DNA of 15,189 nt from an uncultured Bacteroidales bacterium (GTDB lineage: Bacteria; Bacteroidota; Bacteroidia; Bacteroidales; ML635J-15). Positions 7,016-14,378 of the stretch are shown here, in pieces. The position numbers were made by a program, and so were the translations under genes. The stretch is from the NCBI GenBank assembly GCA_905233405.1, contig CAJOEG010000037.1, positions 1 to 15,189 on the forward strand, read 5' to 3'. Every line of letters begins with the position of its first letter. Position 1 is the stretch's first letter. The notes under the pieces were generated by a model that searched no databases, was not told the origin of the DNA, and saw only the letters and a list, made by a program, of their open reading frames with translations.

Positions 7016-8203
7016 ATGAAAAAAGAAAACATTAATAATTTTGACAGGTTAGTCTGCAATATAACGAATATTCAAGATGTATTGCAGGCACAAGCGGCAC
7101 ATGCAATTAACACCGCCTTGACGGTACGCAATTGGCTTATAGGATATTATATAGTTGAATATGAGCAGAACGGAGAAGATAGAGCACAATACGGAGAAAA
7201 CTTATTGAATAAACTTTCTAAAAGGATAAATAGAAAAGGACTAGAACCGAGAAGACTGCGAGAATTTCGTCAGTTTTATCAAACATATCCTCAATTAAGT
7301 ATTGTAGTTGAAAAATATCTAAACGATAAAGGTTCTTTATCATTAGATTCGACGGAGTCAAAATGGCAGTTACCAACCGCCATTTTTGAAAATCAACCCA
7401 ATGGTTTACAGATTTGGCGGTTGCCAACCGCCAAATTGAAAGAGGAAACAAATTTATGGGAAACTCCTCCAGAAAAGCTATTTAACCGTCTATCTGCCAC
7501 TCACTTAATTTATCTTTCTGGAATCACAGACCCACTAAAACGAGCTTTTTACGAACAAGAATCCATAAATGGTTGCTGGACAGTAAAGGAACTCGACAGA
7601 CAAGTTTCGTCTCTATATTACGAGCGTTTAGGTTTGTCAAAAAACAAAAAAGCTCTGCAAAAGCAATTGGCAAAGAACAATAAACCGATTGTGGCTACAG
7701 ATATTATACGAGATCCCGTTTCTCTTGAATTTCTCGGGTTGCAGTCACAAGATGTTTTTACTGAAACTAAATTAGAATCTGCAATACTCAATCACTTACA
7801 ACAGTTCCTATTGGAAATGGGTTCGGGATTTTGCTTTGAAGCTCGGCAAAAACGAATTTTAGTTGACAATGACTATTACAAGGCAGACTTAATATTTTAT
7901 CACCGTATCTTAAAGTGCCACATAATAGTAGATTTAAAAATTGACCGGTTTAAACACGAATATGCCTCACAATTGAATTTATATCTAAACTATTTCAAAC
8001 ACGAAATTATGTGCGATGACGACAATCCTCCAATAGGATTGCTTCTTTGTACCGATTACGGAGAAACTACAGTAAAATATGCTACGGAAGGGCTATCGCA
8101 AAATCTATTCGTAAGTAAATACCAAATTCAACTCCCATCAGAAAACGAAATAAGAAATTTCCTTATGGAAAACATTCCAGAAAAAGAATATAAAAATGAA
8201 TAA
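7016..8203 (+). CDS. DUF1016 (YhcG-type) PD-(D/E)xK nuclease
   Basis: The 395-aa cytoplasmic protein has the DUF1016 N-terminal helical domain (about 20-180; VRNWLIGYYIVEYEQNG, LRRFRQFY-like LREFRQFYQ, THLIYLSGI) and a C-terminal PD-(D/E)xK domain (about 235-385). The nuclease core is E254, then KADLIFYHR with D291, then IIVDLK with D306 and K308, followed by the family-typical YASQLNLYLNYF. The family is often found next to restriction-modification genes and in accessory DNA; its substrate is not firmly established. The linker (116-141) contains a repeated peptide, WQLPTAIF and WRLPTAKL, encoded by two palindromes. The codon use is far more AT-rich than both neighbours, which suggests that the gene was inserted between two older secreted-nuclease genes. 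Confidence 0.92.
   Translation: MKKENINNFDRLVCNITNIQDVLQAQAAHAINTALTVRNWLIGYYIVEYEQNGEDRAQYGENLLNKLSKRINRKGLEPRRLREFRQFYQTYPQLSIVVEKYLNDKGSLSLDSTESKWQLPTAIFENQPNGLQIWRLPTAKLKEETNLWETPPEKLFNRLSATHLIYLSGITDPLKRAFYEQESINGCWTVKELDRQVSSLYYERLGLSKNKKALQKQLAKNNKPIVATDIIRDPVSLEFLGLQSQDVFTETKLESAILNHLQQFLLEMGSGFCFEARQKRILVDNDYYKADLIFYHRILKCHIIVDLKIDRFKHEYASQLNLYLNYFKHEIMCDDDNPPIGLLLCTDYGETTVKYATEGLSQNLFVSKYQIQLPSENEIRNFLMENIPEKEYKNE
7360..7436 (+). repeat. twin palindromic repeats inside the DUF1016 gene
   Basis: Palindrome 1 (7360-7386) has 12-bp arms with 11 pairs and a 3-nt loop. Palindrome 2 (7412-7436) has perfect 12-bp arms, ATTTGGCGGTTG and CAACCGCCAAAT, around one base. Their 19-bp cores (7364-7382 and 7415-7433) agree at 17 positions. 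Both are read in the same frame and give WQLPTAIF and WRLPTAKL, so they act as in-frame inserted repeats in the inter-domain linker. Confidence 0.88.
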
Positions 8204-8215
8204 TCGCATACAATT

Positions 8216-9328
8216 ATGTCTTCATTTCTCAAATTTCTCTTCCGCACAATCCTAATCCTGCTAATAATTGCAGTACTTACAATAGGTGGCTACATAGCAT
8301 ACCTGCAGATAAACTACTACCGCATCGACGATGGCGTAGAACTGCCAGTAAGCAACCAGCGCACCGAAAACATCGAAGTCGGGAAAGACTACACGGTGAT
8401 GACCTACAACATCGGATTCGGAGCCTACGACCACGAATACTCGTTCTTTATGGACAAAGGACGAATGAGCGACGGCAGCGAAGTGTGCGGAACCTACGGC
8501 AAGGCGCGAAGCAAGGAATCGGTGGAGACAAACACCCATGGCGCCAAATCCCACATCGAAAAACATAGCCCCGACTTCTGCATACTGCAGGAAGTTGATA
8601 CCGCCTCGACACGCAGTTTCTTCATCAACCAGCGCGACATCATCGAATCGGCTTTCGACGACTACTGCAGCGTATATGGCGAAAATTTCCACAGCTCGTA
8701 CCTATGCTACCCGATTAACGACCCGCACGGAAGCGTCCGCGCCGGACTTCTCACGCTCAGCCGCTACAAAATCGCCAATGCAGTGCGCCGCAGTTATCCA
8801 GTTGACGAAAGCTTCATAACCAAATTCTTCGACCTCGACAGATGCTTCGTCGTAACACGCATCCCAACCAACACCGACAAGGAACTCGTGCTGATAAACA
8901 GCCACATGTCGGCATACGACGAAGGCGGACTCATCAGGCAGCAGCAACTTGAGCTTTTGCTCAGCGTTCTGGTCGAAGAATATAACAAAGGCAACTATGT
9001 CATCGTTGGCGGCGACTTCAACCACGCGCTTTGCGGCACCGTAGAAGCCTTCGCTAGCCAGCAGCAGGTTCCCGAATGGGTATCGGTGATGGCCGATAGC
9101 GAAATTCCAGAACATTTCAGGATAGTGGAAGCCAGCAACATCAAGGATGTGCCCACCTGCCGCAGCACCGACATTCCATACACAAAAGGCGTGAACTACA
9201 CCGCAGTGCTCGACGGATTTATCGTTTCGGACAACATCGAAGCCGAAGCCATAAACTACGATGCCGACTTCATGTACAGCGACCACAATCCGGTGATAAT
9301 GACATTCAAGTTGAGAGTTAAAAGTTAA
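8216..9328 (+). CDS. membrane-anchored endonuclease/exonuclease/phosphatase-family protein
   Basis: The 370-aa protein has an uncleaved-type N-terminal hydrophobic segment (about 8-30) and then an EEP (DNase I-like) metal-dependent phosphodiesterase domain. Active-site motifs: TYN65 I, LQE126 VD, NSH230, GGD267 FN269 H and SD356 H357 NPV, all the usual Mg2+ and catalytic residues. SRY near 182 and the insertion at 70-112 are as in Bacteroidetes paralogues. The substrate may be DNA, RNA, or a phospholipid or inositol phosphate; sequence alone does not decide. The domain should face the periplasm. It is the last gene of the nuclease run, converging with the MORN gene 23 bp away. Its last codons and stop lie in a heptamer repeat. 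Confidence 0.9.
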   Translation: MSSFLKFLFRTILILLIIAVLTIGGYIAYLQINYYRIDDGVELPVSNQRTENIEVGKDYTVMTYNIGFGAYDHEYSFFMDKGRMSDGSEVCGTYGKARSKESVETNTHGAKSHIEKHSPDFCILQEVDTASTRSFFINQRDIIESAFDDYCSVYGENFHSSYLCYPINDPHGSVRAGLLTLSRYKIANAVRRSYPVDESFITKFFDLDRCFVVTRIPTNTDKELVLINSHMSAYDEGGLIRQQQLELLLSVLVEEYNKGNYVIVGGDFNHALCGTVEAFASQQQVPEWVSVMADSEIPEHFRIVEASNIKDVPTCRSTDIPYTKGVNYTAVLDGFIVSDNIEAEAINYDADFMYSDHNPVIMTFKLRVKS

Positions 9329-9337
9329 GAGTTAACA
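9310..9337 (+). repeat. four tandem GTTRAVA heptamers at the end of the EEP gene
   Basis: The units are GTTGAGA, GTTAAAA, GTTAAGA and GTTAACA. The repeat encodes the C-terminal residues and supplies the TAA stop at 9326-9328, then continues into the 23-bp gap to the convergent gene. A 13-bp palindrome, GTTAAGAGTTAAC, lies in it. Tandem heptamers of this kind are seen between genes in Bacteroidetes; their role is not known. Confidence 0.75.
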
Positions 9338-9351
9338 GTCGCCATTCGGTA

Positions 9352-10916
9352 CTATTTCTTTCTACCAGGCTTTAGAACCTTCACATTGTCAATCTTAATC
9401 AGTTTTCCGAAACGATAAGTCCTTGTCATATAAATAGTACCGTCTGAATAATACTTGTACCAAACCTTATGCTTCAGTCCACCGCGATATTCACCCACCG
9501 TTTCTATCTGACCATTGGGATAAAGCCACTTGTGCAAACCTATTGCATCACCATCGCGGAAAGACCCAGAAAAACATAATTTATTGCTATCCACATAGTA
9601 GGATTTCCATTCTCCTGTTTTCTCATCCGACGAATAAGAACCATATTCCACCACATCACCAATGTGCGTCTCCCATTCACCAGTCTTCATTCCTTCGGAA
9701 TAGTTACCCTTGACAAGCAAATTCCCGACCGAATCGTATTCCTCGTAGGCACCATCGAGAAGTCCATCGTAATAGTTTTCCATACGACGCTTGACACCAT
9801 TAGGATACAACCATGTCCATTCGCCCACAGGTTTGTCATTCTCGAACTCGCCTTGCATTTCTGGATTACCGCTTGAATAGAAATACGACCATTGACCTGT
9901 CATCATGCCTTTGCGGTAGGAACCTTCGGCATAAAAATAATCCCAATAACCATCATACAACCGCCATTTGCCTGTACGTTTTCCTTCTCATCGAACATCC
10001 CTTCGCCAACCAGAACACTTTCTGACGAATATTCCAAAGTCTTGACCAACTTTCCGTTTTCATCGTATTCCTTATGAATGCCTATTGGCATATTGTGCAT
10101 AAATGCGCCTTCTGACTTCAATTTGCCGTCATCATAAAACGTCTTTTTGTACTCAGCAATCTCGACATCCGCCAAAGTCGTATCATTCTCAACTGTAAAT
10201 GGCTTGCCATCGACAAAACGCTGCTCATCCACCAACCTTCCCGACTGGTCGAAATTTCGCTGCACTCCATTTACCTTACCATTGTAATATTGCGTTTCCG
10301 TCTTTTTCGCACCATTCTGGTAAAATTCGACCCAACGGCCTTGCTTCTGACCGTTTTCATCGGTACGATTTATCTTCTGCGTCTGCACAAGATAACCACG
10401 ACGATAAGTTATTATGGAAATTATAGTGCTATCACGGTCAAATTCGTATCCTTCGCCATCGCGCTTGTCGCCAACATACCTATAGACATATTGCAGATAA
10501 CCATCCTTGTTGTAGAAAAAAGAATTCCCCTCGCGTGCACCATTCAAAAACAACTCCTTGGAATCGAGATAGTAAACCAATACAGAATCTTTGTTATAAT
10601 ATGACTTGTACACATAGGAAAAACCATTCTTCTTGCCATCGCGGTAGGTTATCGACTTTTCAATATGTCCGTCGGGAGCATAAAAATTCCAGATACTGTC
10701 CAGTTCGAACATTGTGCGCGTACCTTCCGATTTCAAGGTTCCGTCCTCATAATAACTTTTCCAAAATCCATCGGGCTTGCCATTGCGCAACAAACCTTCG
10801 CTCGACACAGCTCCATTTGGATATCGATACTGTACGAAACCGTCGCTTTGGGCAAACACCAACTGAACGACAAGCAACGCAAAAAGTAATAGCAATATCC
10901 CTCGACAAAATTTCAT
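9352..10916 (-). pseudogene. secreted MORN-repeat (YwqK-like) protein, split by a one-base frameshift
   Basis: The first frame starts at 10916 with a signal peptide (about 1-23, ending VQLVFAQ) and runs through many MORN_2-type repeats of the form YxxGxxxxEGxxxxGKxxGxW as far as FDEKE at about residue 311. It then leaves the repeat pattern and would end at 9903. The -1 frame resumes the pattern at once, as GKRTGKWRLYDGYWDYF, and continues to 9352. Restoring one G (C on the plus strand) near 9983-9984, so that AAGGAAAAC becomes AAGGGAAAAC, gives FDEKGKRTGKW and a single protein of about 521 aa. MORN repeats of this type often mediate protein or membrane contacts; 'YwqK antitoxin' is a database label without proof here. 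The start lies 9 bp after the deformylase gene, so the two form an operon. It is either a true recent mutation or a sequencing error. Confidence 0.85.
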
Positions 10917-10925
10917 CAGCTACGA

Positions 10926-12491
10926 CTAGCGAATATCGGGAAGACCATCGTATGAATCGCCTTCAATAATTGTATATTTGAATGCATTTTCCTCCACTTG
11001 ACGGTCAAAGAACATAACTGCATTAAGATGGTCGATTTCATGCTGGAATATGTGAGCGGTATATTGATGTGTTATCTTTTCCTCGTGGAAAACACCTTCC
11101 GTATCATAATATGCGACCTTCACCCATATTGCACGATAGGAAAAACCGTCAATAACAGGATAATCGCCTCCATCTGGCACAGAAAGGCAACCATCATCAC
11201 GCCGCACAACCGAATCGGCATATTCAACAATCTGCGGATTAAAGTAGAATTCCCATGGATGACTTGCAAACGGTCCGGTTCCACTGGTCTTGTCCCAACG
11301 CTGCAAACATACCAAATTGCGGTTTATTCCCACCTGAGGTGCTGCTATGCCGACACCCGTAGTCCTTGCTGTCTGGTACATCCTCTGTGCCAAATAGTTC
11401 CATATAGTGTCCTCCATATTGACATTTATCGAAGGAGTACGCAGAATCGTCGAATCTGGCTGCAGGAAGATGTTCATAATCCTAAGTGTTGAACCTTCTG
11501 CTGTTGCTGTTTCGTATTCAGCGTCTGTAACATGACGAGCAGGAGAAGATGCATGAAGTACATTTGCATCAGACACACCACATTCGTTGTACGCCCAAAC
11601 ATACATACGATAACTGCTACTTGAATCTATTGGTGGTCCAAATGTTACAGCAGTTGTTGTCCCTAAATCCACAGCCGATTCGTAATCGTTCGAATAGCAA
11701 TATTTATAACCGTCGGCTCCTTCAACTGGCTGCCAAGTCCATTGTATCAAATCCATATTGCACACGCTGTCGTATTCCGAAATCAAATCTGGACGGATAT
11801 TCTGTATCCCGGTAAAATCAAACGTATACTCACTGCTTGACATAGGATTATCAAGCTGTTCACGGGAAATTACGTCACCACAAGAATTTGAATACATTGT
11901 GAATCGCAACTGGTCGCCACGATGGAATACAAATCCTCCAAGAGCCAATTGAGATTTCGACAGCAAAGCAGACGTCCTTCCCAGACATTGTATCAAACAC
12001 CGAGAAGAAGTGTCACCCGCATTAACTATCGACAATGTTGTTTCCTCGCCATCACACGTCAAGGAAACTACAGCATTACGCGGACTTCCAAAGAACTTAA
12101 ATTCATTGTAACCATAATCCACGACAAAATCGCTAGAACAAAACAATCGTCCACTTATATCAAACATGGACACCTTTACTTTATCGTATGGCACAAATGC
12201 ACTTACGCAAACAGAATTATCGGCAGCATCAAAATGCCACGATTCTGCACGAAGCCTACTATCTGTTTCGTATTCGGAATCCAAATCTGCCAAAACGTTG
12301 ACTCTCAACGATGCAGTAGGCGAATATATCATTGTGTCGCATTGCGACGACAGATTTTCAACAAATACACTGTCAATAGCCAGCTGAGAACCGCTCTGCT
12401 CCATGACGAAGCGAAAAGTATATCTCGCCTTTTGTGCCATAGTAAGCACAGGTACAAGAAATATTATAACAACAATAAATAACCTGTTCAT
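10926..12491 (-). CDS. exported peptide deformylase fused to N-terminal adhesin-like and FN3-like domains
   Basis: The ATG at 12491 gives 521 aa (a TTG further upstream lies in the promoter). A signal peptide (about 1-19, ending VLTMAQ) precedes a beta-rich region (20-230) that contains VSMFDISGRLF, like the sorting-domain-like module at the front of Bacteroidales FISUMP proteins. A fibronectin III-like domain (about 243-310) has WTWQPVEGADGYKY and YVWAYNECG. The C-terminal 180 residues are a peptide deformylase with all three motifs: GVGIAAPQ (379-386), DGCLS (433-437, Cys435; usual form EGCLS) and QHEIDH (483-488; zinc ligands His484 and His488, catalytic Glu485). Deformylases remove the formyl group from N-formyl-Met peptides, normally in the cytoplasm; here the signal peptide places it outside. 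First gene of an operon with the MORN gene. Confidence 0.88.
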   Translation of the reverse strand: MNRLFIVVIIFLVPVLTMAQKARYTFRFVMEQSGSQLAIDSVFVENLSSQCDTMIYSPTASLRVNVLADLDSEYETDSRLRAESWHFDAADNSVCVSAFVPYDKVKVSMFDISGRLFCSSDFVVDYGYNEFKFFGSPRNAVVSLTCDGEETTLSIVNAGDTSSRCLIQCLGRTSALLSKSQLALGGFVFHRGDQLRFTMYSNSCGDVISREQLDNPMSSSEYTFDFTGIQNIRPDLISEYDSVCNMDLIQWTWQPVEGADGYKYCYSNDYESAVDLGTTTAVTFGPPIDSSSSYRMYVWAYNECGVSDANVLHASSPARHVTDAEYETATAEGSTLRIMNIFLQPDSTILRTPSINVNMEDTIWNYLAQRMYQTARTTGVGIAAPQVGINRNLVCLQRWDKTSGTGPFASHPWEFYFNPQIVEYADSVVRRDDGCLSVPDGGDYPVIDGFSYRAIWVKVAYYDTEGVFHEEKITHQYTAHIFQHEIDHLNAVMFFDRQVEENAFKYTIIEGDSYDGLPDIR

Positions 12492-12509
12492 AATAGAATT
12501 TTTAGGAAA

Positions 12510-12517
12510 CAAAAATA
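12510..12517 (-). promoter_or_regulatory. -7 promoter box of the deformylase-MORN operon
   Basis: On the minus strand TATTTTTG matches TAnnTTTG, 18 nt before the ATG at 12491. It begins directly after the T-tract of the upstream terminator, so the terminator and promoter are packed within 50 bp. No -33 TTG at 19 nt is seen; that position falls in the terminator stem. Confidence 0.5.
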
Positions 12518-12520
12518 AGC

Positions 12521-12556
12521 AAAAAAATAAAATCCGCCATATCTGTAGCGGATTTT
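12521..12556 (-). terminator. intrinsic terminator of the deiminase gene
   Basis: Arms AAAATCCGC (12529-12537) and GCGGATTTT (12548-12556) form a 9-bp stem with a 10-nt loop. On the minus strand the stem is followed by a T-rich tail (TTTTATTTTTTT across 12521-12532), 24 nt after the deiminase stop codon. Confidence 0.85.
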
Positions 12557-12579
12557 GTGCATTTTCAGTTCGAATTCAA

Positions 12580-14310
12580 CTATTGTCTCATAAACTTACA
12601 AGTATATGCATTATTCGAATTGTACATTCTTACAAAGTACAATCCTGCCGACAAATCGGAAATGTCAACACAAGCGCCTTCCCACTTCGACGAAGCATCA
12701 GTAACAAGTGTCTTCACGACAGCTCCCTGCTGGTTGATAATTTCGACGCTGTATCTGCCTTCTTCAACATTGTTTGAAATGAAGTACAGTACCTCGGTTG
12801 CTGGATTCGGGAAGCACTTTATATAGCCGTTTTCTGTCGCAAAACTTTCTGCTGATGACGGATTATCGTCGGGCTCAACGACAAACACGTGTGGGTCTGG
12901 CTCTCCTATGAATGGATGTGTCTGTATTTGACCAAACTCGGTTTCTGCCTTTATGTAGTACGAAACTTTCTGCCCGCGCTGTAATCCGTCAAAGGTAAAC
13001 GAGTATTCATCGCCAGAAATGTTTGTCATCGCTTCTGAAGAGTATTCTCCATCGTCAATCTTGAAGAAAACTTTTGCATTGGTGATAGCACCGCCATTGC
13101 CGAAAGTGTAAATTTTTGCTGTAATTGTGTATGTTTCGGCATATTCAACAGTGTCGAGGATTGGATAGTGGGCAATTCTCAACATATCGAAACGCGGAAC
13201 TTCGTGTGTTCGACAATGCAAAGCATCGGTTCCTTCCCACGGCGCACTGCTTATAGGATTGAAGCCTATGACCTCATAGCCTGGCATTGCTTCTTCGTAA
13301 ACAGCCTTTGCGTTGGCATTGTTTGTGGCATCGTTGTTGGGGAATGCAAGATAAACTTTTTTGTTAAGTATCAATGAATTAGAATAAGGTTGGCTGTTAG
13401 GGCTGTAAGTCCTGTAAACCTTGTATTTGTTGCCATACGAACTTGTCTGGTTTGCCCAGTAGTCGGCCATAGCCTCGTAGGCGGCATACTGCGAATTTGT
13501 CGCAGGCACTTTTGTGATTACAACCTTATCAACATCTATGAATTTGCCCCAGCAGTCGATATGTGCAATGTAGTCGTTTAGTGGGTCGTCGAGGTGCATA
13601 TAATTTGTGATGCCAAGGTAGTTTTTGAAAATTGTGTCAAGTTGTGCTCGTGTGTAGTTGTAGCCGTCTTCCGTATTTTCAACATCAAGTGATGCCCAGC
13701 ACGAAGCTGCCACACCTAGTCCGTCCGTCATATAGTTTCCGCCGGTATGCACAACATCCATTCCAAATACAGACTTGTTGAAATATGTGCCGAAATAATT
13801 TGTAATCTCGTCGTCGTTGGGACGGGGACGGTTGTAAACATAGTCAATCATACCCACCTGCTTATCACCGTACTCGATGAACCACGGGCTGTAGTCGCGG
13901 CACCAGTACGAATCGATGCTGTGGCTTACGAATTTCAAGTGATTCATATTCACACCGTTGTTCTGCAAGGTTGTTCTTACCGACGACTGACTGCTTGATG
14001 CACATATCAGATAAACGGTATCTTCCTGCGAAAGTTCTGCTATAAGCGAATATGGCACGCCAAAACTCACATTGTTTCCCCAATAACTTGGCGGAGCTGC
14101 CACAATTACCCCCTGATTAGGTTCAAATTCGGCTATGCTACGCGGATTCTCTGGCGGGTCGGTCACAATAAGGTTACGGGTATTTCCTTTTGACGAAAGT
14201 TCCTCCCAACGAAATGCGTGATACTTACCACGTAGTTCCTGCGGAATTTCCTGTGCCAACAACGATATGGCACATAAAAGGGTTGTGATTGCAATGATTG
14301 TCCTTTTCAT
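12580..14310 (-). CDS. secreted PPAD-like peptidylarginine deiminase with T9SS sorting domain
   Basis: The 576-aa protein has a signal peptide (about 1-20, ending LLAQ), a pentein-fold deiminase domain (about 45-380), an Ig-like domain (about 388-478) and a T9SS type A sorting domain (about 488-576, with CFPNPATEVLYF and LSAGLYFVRMY). The residues known in Porphyromonas PPAD are all matched with nearly constant offset: Asp139 in WCRDYSPWF (D130), Arg161 and Arg163 in YNRPRPNDD (R152, R154), Tyr247 (Y233), His250 and Asp252 in HIDCWGK (H236, D238), Asn311 (N297) and Cys366 in ALHCRTHE (C351). PPAD turns C-terminal peptidyl-arginine into citrulline with release of ammonia. Agmatine deiminase is the alternative label for the family; the two substrate-carboxylate arginines, the Ig domain and the export signals favour the peptidyl enzyme. 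It is followed by a strong terminator. Confidence 0.88.
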   Translation of the reverse strand: MKRTIIAITTLLCAISLLAQEIPQELRGKYHAFRWEELSSKGNTRNLIVTDPPENPRSIAEFEPNQGVIVAAPPSYWGNNVSFGVPYSLIAELSQEDTVYLICASSSQSSVRTTLQNNGVNMNHLKFVSHSIDSYWCRDYSPWFIEYGDKQVGMIDYVYNRPRPNDDEITNYFGTYFNKSVFGMDVVHTGGNYMTDGLGVAASCWASLDVENTEDGYNYTRAQLDTIFKNYLGITNYMHLDDPLNDYIAHIDCWGKFIDVDKVVITKVPATNSQYAAYEAMADYWANQTSSYGNKYKVYRTYSPNSQPYSNSLILNKKVYLAFPNNDATNNANAKAVYEEAMPGYEVIGFNPISSAPWEGTDALHCRTHEVPRFDMLRIAHYPILDTVEYAETYTITAKIYTFGNGGAITNAKVFFKIDDGEYSSEAMTNISGDEYSFTFDGLQRGQKVSYYIKAETEFGQIQTHPFIGEPDPHVFVVEPDDNPSSAESFATENGYIKCFPNPATEVLYFISNNVEEGRYSVEIINQQGAVVKTLVTDASSKWEGACVDISDLSAGLYFVRMYNSNNAYTCKFMRQ

Positions 14311-14324
14311 AGTTTAATACCTTT

Positions 14325-14359
14325 AAAAACAATGGCACTGCGCTTTCACGCAATGCCAT
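14325..14359 (-). terminator. hairpin with T-tract between the T9SS cargo gene and the deiminase gene
   Basis: Arms 14332-14342 and 14349-14359 pair at 10 of 11 positions (ATGGCA-TGCG with CGCA-TGCCAT, one C/A mismatch) around a 6-nt loop. On the minus strand it is followed by TGTTTTT. It ends the upstream gene at 14379 or attenuates read-through into the deiminase; I find no clear TAnnTTTG box between it and the deiminase start. Confidence 0.75.
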
Positions 14360-14378
14360 CAAGGAGAAAAAACAAATG

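Noticed and set aside
8261..9286. Minus-strand frames of 143 and 194 codons opposite the EEP gene
   Set aside because: Their translations are Val/Ala/Phe/Glu-rich mirror patterns of a GC-rich gene, and the plus-strand gene has a complete active site.
9975..9992. Programmed -1 ribosomal frameshift in the MORN gene
   Set aside because: The local AAGGAAAAC is not a canonical XXXYYYZ slippery heptamer, and I see no stimulatory stem or upstream Shine-Dalgarno; a lost base explains it better.
9352..10916. MORN protein as a toxin-antitoxin 'YwqK antitoxin'
   Set aside because: This is an inherited database label; no toxin gene is adjacent and the product is exported.
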